Below, piece after piece: positions 1 to 10,071 of a DNA stretch of 64,000 nucleotides (position 1 is its first letter; each line of letters begins with the position of its first letter). This DNA is from Ailurus styani (Eukaryota > Chordata > Mammalia > Carnivora > Ailuridae). The stretch lies in contig LNAC01000103.1 of the NCBI GenBank assembly GCA_002007465.1, positions 1,448,565 through 1,512,564 of the forward strand, given 5' to 3'. The notes beneath the pieces were generated by a model, which worked only from the letters and a program-made list of their open reading frames with translations, searched no databases and had not been told where the DNA came from. The translations under genes and the position numbers were made by a program.

Positions 1-24
1 AATACAATCTTTTTAAAAAAAAAC

Positions 25-161
25 AGACATGAGTACATAACCAAAGAAGAATAAAAAATAATGATACATTAACCTTTTTGTATAAANAAAAAAAAAAAGA
101 GACATGAGTACATAACCAAAGAAGAATAAAAAATAATGATACATTAACCTTTTTGTATAAA
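25..161. repeat. 62-bp direct duplication around a single N
   Basis: Positions 25-86 and 100-161 are identical as read, separated by an N at 87 and a short A-run. A perfect copy meeting at an ambiguous base is typical of two contig ends or haplotypes joined without merging, so I read it as an assembly artefact rather than a biological tandem repeat. Confidence 0.8.
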
Positions 162-199
162 AAATCATATGGACTCACTTCAGAAAGACTAATAATTTT

Positions 200-395
200 T
201 TTTTAAAGATTTTATTTATTTATTTCACAGAGGGAGAGAGATCACAAGGAGGCAGAGAGGCAGGCAGAGAGAGAGAGGGGGAAGCAGGCTCCCTGCTGAG
301 CAGGGAGCCCGATGCGGGCCTCGATCCCAGGAACCTGAGATCATGACCTGAGCCGAAAGCAGAGGCTTTAACCCACTGAGCCACCCAGGCGCCCC
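200..395 (-). mobile_element. Can-SINE, young mustelid-type, full length
   Basis: Reads as the reverse complement of the carnivore tRNA-Lys SINE: T-run and TTTATTTATTT first, GA-rich middle, ending GAGCCACCCAGGCGCCCC. It is flanked by an 18-bp target-site duplication starting AGAAAGACTAATAATTTT at 182-199 and 396-413. It carries the CACAGAGGGAGAGAGATCAC variant shared with the copies at 477 and 59494. Confidence 0.95.
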
Positions 396-476
396 AGAAA
401 GACTAATAATTTTAAGTATTTAGTAAGTACACAAAATGTCTGCTGAATGTAAATAAGAATGTCATTTAACATATTT

Positions 477-656
477 TAAAGATTTTATTTATTCATTTCA
501 CAGAGGGAGAGAGATCACAAGGAGGCAGAGAGGCAGGCAGAGAGAGAGAGGGGGAAGCAGGCTCCCCGCTGAGCAGGGAGCCCGATGCGGGCCTCGATCC
601 NATCATGACCTGAGCCGAAAGCTGAGGCTTTAACCCACTGAGCCACCCAGGCGCCC
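477..656 (-). mobile_element. Can-SINE, young mustelid-type, interrupted by N
   Basis: Nearly identical to the neighbour at 200-395. The target-site duplication TTAACATATTTTAAA lies at 466-480 and 657-671. At 601 one N stands where the neighbour has 12 bases (CAGGAACCTGAG), so the copy is complete in the genome but damaged in the assembly. Confidence 0.95.
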
Positions 657-671
657 TTAACATATTTTAAA

Positions 672-1048
672 TAAGCACATTATATTAAAGTACACTAGAG
701 AAGATGAGACCTACTCAGCTATTTTACTTTTCTACTTCCATCAAGATAATAGGTTTTTAATTGGCCAGTATTTAACAAACAACCTAAATAAATCAAAAGC
801 CAAAGTTAATAAAATTATGTAAGTATTGGTTAATTGGAGGCAGGGGAGAAGGAAAGAGGGAAAGAGAAAGAAAAAAATACTATTTGTTTCAAATATAAGG
901 CAATTGTTTCTGGCAGGACAACAGGACCTGATAAAGGTTTCTGAAGGCCTGATGTGAGGAATTTACTTGCAGTATAACGTTGTAGTTAATGCTGTGACTT
1001 CTGTAAACAAATCATTTGGGATTACAACCTGTGTATGTCAATTGCTTA
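672..1048. other. Unassigned AT-rich sequence
   Basis: No recognisable repeat or gene. It contains a purine-rich patch near 838-880. Confidence 0.5.
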
Positions 1049-1065
1049 CTATATAACCATTTTTT

Positions 1066-1258
1066 AATTAAATATTTTTATTAGTTGAGGGGATGGGGCA
1101 GATGCAGTGAGAGAAGGAGAGAGAGGGAGAAAGAGTCTTAAGCAGACTCCGTGCTGGGTGCAGAGCATGATGTGGGGCTTGATCTCATTACCCTGAGATC
1201 ACGACCTGAGCCAAAACCAAGAGTTGGCACTTAACCAACTGCGCCACCCAGGTGCCCC
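1066..1258 (-). mobile_element. Can-SINE, older diverged copy
   Basis: SINE in reverse orientation ending CCACCCAGGTGCCCC, with an older sequence type (ACCAAGAGTTGGCACTTAACC). An imperfect duplication near CTATATAACCATTTT flanks it (1049 and 1259). Confidence 0.9.
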
Positions 1259-1341
1259 TATAGAACCATTTTCTTATCAAAACTCTGTGACCCTGAATTA
1301 GTCTCTTAAACAGTTTTCAATTCTTCATTAAGATCATCACG

Positions 1342-1342
<1 letters not shown>

Positions 1343-1377
<35 letters not shown>
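1343..1377. repeat. (TA)n microsatellite
   Basis: About 17 uninterrupted TA units directly abutting the T-rich end of the next SINE; probably grown from an AT-rich target site or tail. Confidence 0.95.
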
Positions 1378-1379
<2 letters not shown>

Positions 1380-1555
1380 AAAGATTTTATTTATTTATTT
1401 GACACACAAAGAGAGATCACAAGCAGGCAGAGAGAGAGGAGGAAGCAGGCTCCCTGCTGAGCAGAGAGCCCAATGCGGGGCTCCATCCCAGGACCCTGAG
1501 ATCATGACCTGAGCTGAAGGCAGAGGCTTTAACCCACTGAGCCACCCAGGTGCCC
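1376..1555 (-). mobile_element. Can-SINE, young type
   Basis: Reverse-oriented SINE ending AGCCACCCAGGTGCCC. The sequence ACGATTATAT occurs on both sides (about 1339 and 1556), giving a target-site duplication with the TA microsatellite between it and the tail. Confidence 0.93.
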
Positions 1556-1564
1556 ACGATTATA

Positions 1565-2396
1565 TTTTTAAGACATTCTATATGTTGTTAAAATTTCTAA
1601 AAGTGATCACTACTTAAGCAAATCAAGAATTATAAAAAGGGAATTTTTGATGATACTTAATCTGTGTTGCATAAGTTTCTCTTGAAGCAAAAGTCAAGAA
1701 ATCAAGTAAAAGATAATTGAAACTGTCACTTTGATTCCACAGCACAAGTAGTTTGCATTTATGTTTGTCAAGCAGCAAAAACACAAGATAACAAACTTGC
1801 ATGAAAGGAAAGGTAATGAATTAATTCTTATTTACCTGTTTACATGCCTATTGTTGGTTTTATTTTCTTTTTCAAAATATTTTTACCTCTTAAAAGCATT
1901 AGTAAGCAAACAATATTTTGACTTGCTACAAGTTATTCCTTTCTTTCAGTTTTCTTAGCTTTAAAGAAAATGGGCAAATAATTATTATTTTCTCCCTGTG
2001 GTTATTTAATAAAGGCATAAGTGTTATGTAAACTAACAAACAGCGTGTGCATTCTTCTTAACAGAGCTATAAATTAAACTTTAATGAATAGATTTTTTTA
2101 CTCTCCCCAGCTCTACATTAGTTTATGTTCAGTCATTAGATCAAATTAAGTAAAGTTTGTATGGCCTTTCAGGTTACTTAATACATATTTACTTCCATTT
2201 TCTCCTTTGGTTCATAGAGTTTAAGTAATTTGTTCCCAAGGTCCTGATGTTGTTAGGTTGTAAGTCTAGATATGCAGGATTTTCTGATGTTTAATTCTCA
2301 CATCTTTGCTTTCTACCTTGTTTAGTCTCTACAGTACGTCACACAAAATGCTCTACAGACACACAAAATGTTTAAAATTCAAAATTAGATATTATT
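1565..2396. other. Unassigned AT-rich sequence
   Basis: No repeat family recognised. The 65-codon frame at 1761-1958 has no supporting feature and is taken as chance. Confidence 0.5.
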
Positions 2397-2412
2397 GCTA
2401 TTCATGTTTTCT

Positions 2413-2535
2413 TTTTTTAAGATTTTATTAGAGAGAGAAAGAGAGAGAAAGCACAGAGGGAGAGTAAGAGGGAGAAGAAGGCTCTTCGCTGAGCTGGGAG
2501 CCCCATGAGGGACTCAATCTCTGGACCCTGATCCC
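2413..2535 (-). mobile_element. Can-SINE, 5'-truncated
   Basis: Only the tail, GA-rich middle and part of the body are present; the tRNA-like head is missing. The target-site duplication CTATTCATGTTTTCTT lies on both sides (about 2398 and 2538), so truncation happened at insertion. Confidence 0.85.
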
Positions 2536-2789
2536 TACTATTCATGTTTTCTTAAACGACCTAATCACAAAGGCAACTTCCAACTGTCCTTGTAATGCTT
2601 GACTTCTCCCTACTTCCATATCCACTTCCTCTCTTTTAACCTCATTCTTTATACTATACTTCCTATTGTCTTCTTAATTAGAAGTATCTCTGTATTTGTA
2701 TAATTTGTGCATCCATCCTAACTCCACAGAGTCTCATCTTCACCTCCAACGTATTTGTTAAAATTTTATCTTGGATATAAATTCAGCAC

Positions 2790-2930
2790 CTCCTCCAAAT
2801 GCTACTATGTATAAAATCTCACAAATACCTCTTTAGAATTAACATAAGGTCAGTATTATCACCTCTGTTCTACAGATATGGAATATAAGATTCAGGAAAT
2901 TTATACACAGATACATTAAACTAGAAAAGA
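2790..2930 (-). mobile_element. MIR-like relic
   Basis: The run GTCAGTATTATCACCTCTG followed by TACAGATATGG and a GGAAATTT-type segment follows the order of the MIR core read on its antisense strand. It is heavily diverged. Confidence 0.45.
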
Positions 2931-2934
2931 AAAC

Positions 2935-4440
2935 TTTTGAAATAACTGATATGTCTCATAGATGATATAGCAGAATAAGGTTAGCTAGGATACATTGTGT
3001 ATCCAATGGAAGTTGGAAATCATGTTTTCTTTAGAGGAACTTATTTTCATAGCCCTACAATTTTGTACAGTGTGGAAAGTAGCAGGGTTTAGGTGAAAAA
3101 GAAAATGGTTGAAATATCCAGCATTAGGGTTTTGTCAGGCATGCAAACCAGACACAATAGTACAGGCAGTTGTTGAAAATTCTGCCAAAGGAGTTGAGTA
3201 AATGATACATTGCACTGCCTCAAAAAAGTAGGGGAGGGGAAGTTAAGGAAGGTGAGATAAGAACATTGGGTTATAACCCAGAGGGTTGTAGAACTGCATT
3301 GGATGGCTTGATAAAGTCAAGTGATAGATTTAGTGTAAGTAATTTAGTTTACAGTTTGGAACAATAGAAAGTTTTATTTAATGCCCAGAGAGCTTTAATT
3401 TAATATTTCATAACTAGATTAGTTGCTTCTTGTGATAAGGTTTAGGCTACCATCATAAGCTGGGTTTATTGATAAACTCTGGAAGTTTTAAAAAAAGTGA
3501 AGATTGAGAAGATTAAGGAAATAACAAACAAGATTTTACATGTTTAGTGTTGGTAAAATCAGAATTGCTAATTTATTCTGGGATCATCACCCATTGCTGT
3601 CAAAAATATTCTAGAATTAAGCAATGCTAGGTAATTTCATTCTCCATACTCTTAATACTGTTAGAAGTATCTTCTATAAACCTTTATTCATTTTATCTGA
3701 TGATAATTTATCTTTGCCTTAGTTGCTATTTAGGATATCTGTATTTTAGGTGAAGTCATAGGTAATGATGCTTAACTGGGAATAGCCCCAAGTAACAAAA
3801 TATGTAGCTGATTTCCTAAAATGCTTAGAGGTCCAAAAGGAGATAAAAAAGAACACTTCTGCATTAAGAAAAGTAATAATAGTCACAACCAATAACTTCA
3901 AATAGTAATTGTTTTCAAACCCCTATTTCCAACTTAGCACTTGATTATACACAAACAAGAAAGGTTGCCATTTATCTTTCTGAAAGCTGGGATGCCATGT
4001 CATCTTACTCTTTAGGTAGATAAGCTTGTCATTTAAATAAGAGAATTTAGCCTGTTCTCACTCACTCCAAAGTATTATGGGGGAAAAGTAATTTTTTTTC
4101 TTGGATTCCTTGTTCATTTTTAAATTTTAAAAAGTTTTGGTAATCTTAGCTCTCAATTGTCTCCCCTATTCATCTAGGATGCCAATCAATCCTATATAGA
4201 CAGGAGTCAACTACAGAATCTTCTTGCTTCCTAATGCCTACTCCAAAACTGGTTTATTTGCCTCTTTGTGGTCCAGCAGAAAATACTGGAGCAGTTTAAT
4301 ACATGTTTAGAGGTACAATATTTACATGATCTCATATAATTTTGAGTAGCAGAATTCTAATTCTATAGATACAAATAAGTCAATTCAAATCTGTAATAGT
4401 AGCCAAGCTAAAGGATCTCATCATCAGAGTACAGTGGTCG
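2935..4440. other. Unassigned sequence
   Basis: About 1.5 kb without a repeat I can name or a plausible coding frame. Confidence 0.45.
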
Positions 4441-4444
4441 GAAC

Positions 4445-4930
4445 TTAATACATTATCAGTAAGAATTTTAAAAAGGTGCCTAGTGATGGATTTCAATTCC
4501 AAAAATGGTCTCAATTTTTCATATGTCCCTACTATTTCTGTGGTACCATACCTTACTGATGATGAATTTAGCCTTGGGATGTTCTTTGGCCAGTAGAGAG
4601 TAGCAAATTTGATGTAAGGAAAGACTTGAAAATTGGTTTTATGTTTTGCTTCCTTCCTTGGAACCCTGACAATGCCATGACAAAAAAAAAACCTGGTCTC
4701 ATCTCTCGGTGTATAAAAGACTGTGTGGAATAAAGCCTAGTCATTGCAGTCAGGACCATCTTAATCCAGGTTCCCCAGTCCACCCAACAGCTGACTGCTT
4801 TTTCACAAACGAACCTAGTCAAGATCAGCAGACTTGCTTGGCTGATGATAAATTTGGGAGAGATAATAAATGGCTATTGTTTTCAATTCATAAGTTTGAG
4901 AATAATCTGTTATTCAGCAATAGCTAACAA
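4445..4930 (+). mobile_element. MLT1-type MaLR LTR relic
   Basis: Shows the MLT1 LTR order: GGGATGTTCTTTGGCCAGTA, later an AGTCAAGATCAGCAGAC block, then AATAAATGGCTATTGTTTTC and a 3' end at TTCAGCAATAGCTAAC. The LTR of a non-autonomous ERVL-related element, sense strand. The open frames at 4568-4927 on both strands lie inside it and are not genes. Confidence 0.7.
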
Positions 4931-5734
4931 TTAGAGGATGTTTAAAATGGATAATGTTTTAGGACATCCTTAAAGACGTCATTCTTCTAGCTAATATATC
5001 TCTTCCAAAATGAAAATTTATTATAGTATTGAGGGGAAGAGAGACCAAAGCCGAGTCTGTGAAATTTGAGAAACGCAGCAAGAAGAGGACTTTTCTTTGA
5101 CAGTTTATGTTTTACTCTGAATATCCATTATAGAAGTAACTATATTCAGGATGCTCATTTCCTGACTGCATGACACTCAGCCAAGAATCAGGAAATTAAC
5201 TTGTTTTAAATCCCTCCAGCTACACTGGCTACTATAAAGATGATCCTTAAGTCAAAAACAGATGAACCATCTACTTTATCCTCAAATCTTCCAGGGTGAT
5301 TTCCATATTAGGATATTAAGGAAGACCATGAGTATGAGATCTAATCTTTGATGAAATTAGTAACGTAGTCTTGATGGATAACCTGGGACAGTTTGCACGG
5401 CTTCAGAGGAAAATATATTGCTCAAAGTCATCAGAGGAATAGTTTGGAAGTGTCTTTTTCAATAAAGACTCAGATTTCAAAATAAGATATAAAACAAATT
5501 TTCAGTGAGAGTGCATACAAAATTTTAACCCATATAATGGGAATAGTATATAGTAAACACATTCAGGAGGTAGAACTAAAAACGCTTTATTAGAGAAAAG
5601 ACACCCCAGAGCAATATGGGGAGGATATATAGTAGAGAATAAATAATAGCAGGAGTTTTGTCTATTTGATAGTGATGTAGTATGAAGTCCCTAAAGAAAT
5701 CTGGACTCAGAATCCTGATATTAATGCACTACAC
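4931..5734. other. Unassigned sequence
   Basis: No family recognised. It follows the MLT1-like LTR and might be its decayed internal region, but I see nothing that proves this. Confidence 0.4.
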
Positions 5735-5920
5735 TCTATCACCTGCAGAACTTGAGTCCAAGCTCGTCTCTACCTCTTATTGTCTTGAACAAGTGACATT
5801 TTATTTTTCTCAGTTTCCTTATTACTAAATAAAAAGTGATAATCCATAGGCCATTTTGGGGGGACTAAATAAAAGAAAAATGTGAGTATCAGTAATTAGA
5901 ACTGTAAAATAATAGAAACC
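5735..5920 (+). mobile_element. MIR relic, sense strand
   Basis: Contains the MIR core order: an exon-like CTTGAACAAGTGACATTTTA, then TTTTCTCAGTTTCCTTATTA and AAAAAGTGATAATCCATAGG. This matches the tRNA-derived MIR segment that usually reads ..AAGTCACTTAACC..CAGTTTCCTCA..AATGGGGATAAT... Confidence 0.65.
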
Positions 5921-6895
5921 AATACGCAAAAAAAATCAGTTAAGTATCTAGCATGCACCTACCAATTTTATGCTCTACATAAATCAGTTCAAAACATCAT
6001 TACAAATTATATATAAGGATATCTCATCTATCTCTAGACCACTCAAAATAGTTAAAAAGGAAAGGGGAACTATTAAATTCTCAAATGCCCAGGGTCTATT
6101 ATATACAAATAATTGTGTTGATCTTATTACACATAAATCTAAGATGAATATTTTTATTAGGTAATTATGGGAGAGTATAATGATTTTAAAAATTGTAAGG
6201 GAAAGTAGCATAGAATCCAGGTTGTATATGAAAAAGTGGTGGATTAGTAAAGATAAATGAAAAAATGACATTACTGGGCATGAGATAATTTTTTAAAAAA
6301 ATACACAAGCCTCTGAAGAATTACAGAATTTAAGTAAAATAATTATTTATGTGACATTCTGAATTTTGAAAATATATTTGAGGGCAGTTAGGTATTGTTT
6401 TTAATAAATTCTTCTTAAAGTACATATTCTAGAGGAGGAGCCTCTCTAGCTTAAACTATTTTATTATATTTGATGACACAAACTGCTATTAATAGAAAAT
6501 AAATCAAAGAAACTATGGTGTAAAGTAAATCCAAAATCCTGTGGAGCACAAAATTAACTGAGTGTGTTATTGAACCTGTAGTTTTAATGCAAATATTAAT
6601 CATTCAAATGTGTGAAAATCACTGCTGTTCTCAGGGAGTCAGTCATCAATATAGCTTACACCTATTAGAAAACCGTCCTACCACATCATCCCAAGAGTAT
6701 AAATGAAAAATTCATCTCGTGTTCTTGCATATTTCAAAGCACAATCCCTGATTTAGTATTTTAATTTGGATTGTGTCCAAATAGCTTGTCTTTGATAGAA
6801 ATGTGCTTTTGTTTACTTTTTCAGTATTTAGACCCTGGGTTCTAAAGCAAAGTAAAACTGGAGAAAGTGAAGTTTACAAAGTGATTTTATAAAAT
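5921..6895. other. Unassigned AT-rich sequence
   Basis: Very AT-rich. The overlapping frames near 5970-6271 on opposite strands are low-complexity chance frames. Confidence 0.45.
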
Positions 6896-7663
6896 TTGTA
6901 TTTTGAGATCATTTCAAACCTGAAAAAAAACTTACAAGATTATCTTAAATTTATACTCCTCACCAGATTACCCAGCCATTAAATTTTGATGTTTTCTTAA
7001 TCATTTACTCTCCCTCCAAATATAGGCATGTGTTTCAGAACTATGTAAATATATTTATGTTCATTCATCTTTAACCAACAAGCTTTAACATCCAAAGAGA
7101 ATTAATGTGTAAATAAATTTGCATTACCATGGTTTCAAAAAAGGTTGTTTTTAACATCATTCTTTCTTAATCCTTTAATAGTTAGCTGATATTCTGATGT
7201 AATGGAAGCTGTTATTTCTCTTTTATATATGTATGTCCCTATCATCCATTTATTATTTATTTGTTCTCATTTATTTTTATCTGTATGGACTCAAGGGTTT
7301 CTTTTTAAATCAGTGGGTTGTAATCTGAAACTGCCACTATTTGTTTTGGTTAGGTGGAGCCCCTTCTTTCTAGCTCAGGTGTATTTTGATAATGCCTCAT
7401 AATTTTTTGATGACTGTCTTACTTTCTGGCACTACAGGATGCTGCATTTATAGCTCAGACTTTCTCTGAGATCTAAATTCATTAGCTATCTCTCCAAGGT
7501 ACCTTGGTTATTTATATTAAGGAATGGTATTTGGAAAAAAGTCAGGGTCCAGGTATTCTCATTACTATTAATACTACTGGAAGTCATTGATTTTAGGCCC
7601 TTTCAGCTAACAGAGTTATGAAATATATGCACACACGTGTATACATATGCATATATTGTATAC

Positions 7664-7681
7664 AAACATACATGTATGTTT
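7664..7681. other. 18-bp perfect palindrome
   Basis: AAACATACATGTATGTTT equals its own reverse complement. It sits in an alternating purine-pyrimidine stretch at about 7620-7700. Confidence 0.95.
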
Positions 7682-7995
7682 ACATATATGTGGATATTAA
7701 ACTCATGAATTTATAATGAAGATGCCATCCCCAATATAGCATCACAGCTCTTATAAGCCTTTTCATATTCTGTATTTGTATTATTCTTCTCCTACAGTGA
7801 GGGAACTACCCCAACATGACTCTACAATACATAGAAAGCTTTTTTAGACATACTAAACTATTAGCACTGTGAAAATTAATCCTATTAAGTAAAGTTTAAG
7901 GTTATTTTTAGAGTTTTTTATATCCTTAGATGGAAGGGACATGCTTTTTTTAATTAATAACTTCCTGTATTTATGCTGTAATAATTATGCTGTAT

Positions 7996-8040
7996 TTACA
8001 TCTATATCTATCTACCTCTCTATCCATCCATCCATCCATA
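7996..8040. repeat. (ATCT/ATCC)n tetranucleotide tract
   Basis: Short imperfect CTAT/ATCC repeats inside the L1 relic. Confidence 0.8.
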
Positions 8041-8646
8041 AACATACACCTTACTCTTTCTTTCATCCTCCACCCCCTTTTTTTACATTTGTGGAGAAGA
8101 ACATTGCATGGATATAAGCTTTTTCCCCCAATAACCTACTAACTATTATAACTTAGTTTTTTCCAACCTTTTGTGATTAAAGAAAATGCTGTAGTGAATT
8201 GCCTTACATGTGTATATTTTAACATTGTTAGAGTACCAGAAGAATATCTTAAGGAAAAATTCTTGCAAAGCGGAATTGTAGTTTTATTTCAGTTGCTAAA
8301 ATATTATTTTGAATAGTCATGAAAGTGAATGATTGTCCCTTTTCACCTTATTGCAGATATTCTTTAGTTTCAGCCCAGTATGACTAAATCTAGAAAAAAA
8401 TTATTATAAAAGAAAGAAAAATCTAGAAATTGAACAAAATACAGAATCTGGAAAAATATAAGTGTAATTTCCAAATACAACTGTGTGGACAAGAAGCCAA
8501 GCACAAAGAGTACATACTGTATGTTCAGAACTTGAAAGGACAACTTTAAAAATATTATGTGAAATTTTGGTTAGAGATATTTTTGTGGTTTAGCTAATCT
8601 AGGTATAGATCTGGGATTTGGTATGCTCCTTAAATCTGATGATTCA

Positions 8647-8866
8647 GGGCGCCTGGGTGGCTCAGTGGGTTAAAGCCTCTGCTTTCGGCTCAGGTCATGA
8701 TCTCAGCGTCCTGGTTTCGAGGCCCGCATTGGGCTCTCTGCTCGGCGGGGAGCCTGCTTCCTCCTCTCCCTGTCTCTCTGCCTGCCTCTCTGCCTACTTG
8801 TCATCTCTCTCTCTCTGTGTCAAATAAATAAATAAAAATCTTTAATAAATAAATAAATAAATAAAT
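8647..8866 (+). mobile_element. Can-SINE, young type, full length
   Basis: Starts GGGCGCCTGGGTGGCTCAGT and ends in AATAAATAAATAAA repeats. The 15-bp target-site duplication AAATCTGATGATTCA lies at 8632-8646 and 8867-8881. The tail carries an expanded (AAAT)n array. Confidence 0.95.
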
Positions 8867-8881
8867 AAATCTGATGATTCA

Positions 8882-9203
8882 TTTATATTTCAGGTCCATT
8901 ATCTCTTTAAATTACTCTTCTCTCATGTTATCAATTAATTCTTTTTTGAACCACTATTAGAAGTGAATTAGATCTTCTTAATCTTTTCTACATGTATATT
9001 AACCTTTCTGGCTGATACCTAAATATCTAACATTAATTTTATCAGTTCTTTCCTTCACTGTGCCTCAGCTATTGTTTAATTTAACCACTGAGTATTTTGT
9101 TATCCAATATTTGTGCTAACTTATATAACTTTTAGGTGCTTCTCTTCCAATTTGCTTTCCTTTTCTCTATTCTTCATAATATTTATTTTTTTCTCTTGTT
9201 AAC
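8882..9203. other. Unassigned AT-rich sequence
   Basis: No repeat or gene recognised. Confidence 0.5.
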
Positions 9204-9399
9204 TTTTTAAAAGATTTTATTTGTTTATTTGACACACATACACACAGAGCACACAAGCAAGGGGAGCAGCAGGCAGAGAGAGGGGGAAGCAGATTCCCCA
9301 CTGAGCAGGGAGCCTGATGCAGGGCTCAATCCCAGGACCCTGGGATCATGACCTCAGCTGAAGGAAGATGCTTAATCAATTGAGCCACCCAGGCACCCC
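9204..9399 (-). mobile_element. Can-SINE, intermediate age
   Basis: Reverse-oriented SINE ending GAGCCACCCAGGCACCCC. Flanks TCTCTTGTTAA and TCTCTCATTAA form an imperfect duplication. Confidence 0.93.
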
Positions 9400-9719
9400 T
9401 CTCTCATTAATTTTATCGTATATTAATAAAAGACACCTTTAGATTATTGTATATTTCTAAATTTGTGGCTCTCTCCTTTCCTTTTTTTTTCCGTAAAGAG
9501 GATAACTGGTTGAGAATATTTTGCTTACAGACGACTGTTACTTTTTAAATTTTATCCTTCATTCCATTATTTTTTAATCATTTAATATAGTGATTAATTA
9601 AGAGACAGAGTGAGTTTTATAAGTAATCAATGCAAATTCTTGGTTGTACCATTACTCTGAGAGAATAAGTTTGGCTTGTTAATTCATTTTATGCAATAAT
9701 TATCTACATAAGTATAACT

Positions 9720-9845
9720 AATTCTTCAAGGCCCAGATCAATTTCTATGCCCTATGAGAATTTTGTACTCTAGTCTTGGCATGATCTCCTTTCTTGTTTG
9801 CTAGACTATGTTAGCAACTACTGGGGCTATGAGCATCCTTACTCT
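9720..9845 (+). mobile_element. Possible L2 fragment
   Basis: TTCTTCAAGGCCCAGATCAA followed by a T-rich segment and CTAGACTATG resembles the L2 3' region in order. Weak, family-memory call. Confidence 0.3.
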
Positions 9846-9870
9846 TATTTAAAACAAAAGGCAATTTTTA

Positions 9871-10066
9871 GGGGCACCAGGTGGCTCAGTCATTTAAGTG
9901 CCTGCCTTCAGCTCAGGTCATGATCTAATGGTACTGGGATAGAGCCCGGGATGGGGGCTCCTTGCTCAGCAGGAGTCTGCTTCAACCTCTGCCCCTCTTC
10001 CTGCTTGTGTTCCCTCTTTCTCTCTCTCTCTCTCACTAACTCTCTCTCCCAAATAAATAAAATCTT
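9871..10066 (+). mobile_element. Can-SINE with CTCF-like head variant
   Basis: Full-length SINE, flanked by AAAAGGCAATTTTT and AAAATGCAATTTTT. Its head reads GGCACCAGGTGGCTC instead of GGCGCCTGGGTGGCTC; the changes create a CCA-AGG-GGC pattern close to the CTCF core. Confidence 0.93.
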
Positions 10067-10071
10067 TTTTA

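Larger units (their letters stand above)
6900..8400 (-). mobile_element. Ancient L1 (L1M) 3' region, antisense
   Basis: The order of segments, including TATGGACTCAAGGGTTTC, GGGTTGTAATC, CTTACTTTCTGGCACTACAGG and AAGGAATGGTATT, parallels the block at 44580-45780. From 8180 on AAATGCTGTAGTGAATTGCC and the following sequence resemble the antisense of L1M ORF2/3' sequence. Family assignment is from memory; the similarity to the 44.6-kb block is visible directly. Confidence 0.55.

Noticed and set aside
200..656. Tandem 190-bp units in the first 700 bases as a satellite or CRISPR-like array
   Set aside because: They are two separate SINEs, each with its own target-site duplication.
4568..4927. Two overlapping opposite-strand frames that looked like a small gene pair
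   Set aside because: Both lie inside an MLT1-type LTR relic.
8618..8827. Recurring frames with GAWVAQWVKAS-like text here and at 32021, 49700, 54088 and 59408
   Set aside because: They are translations of the Can-SINE head and body, not a protein family.
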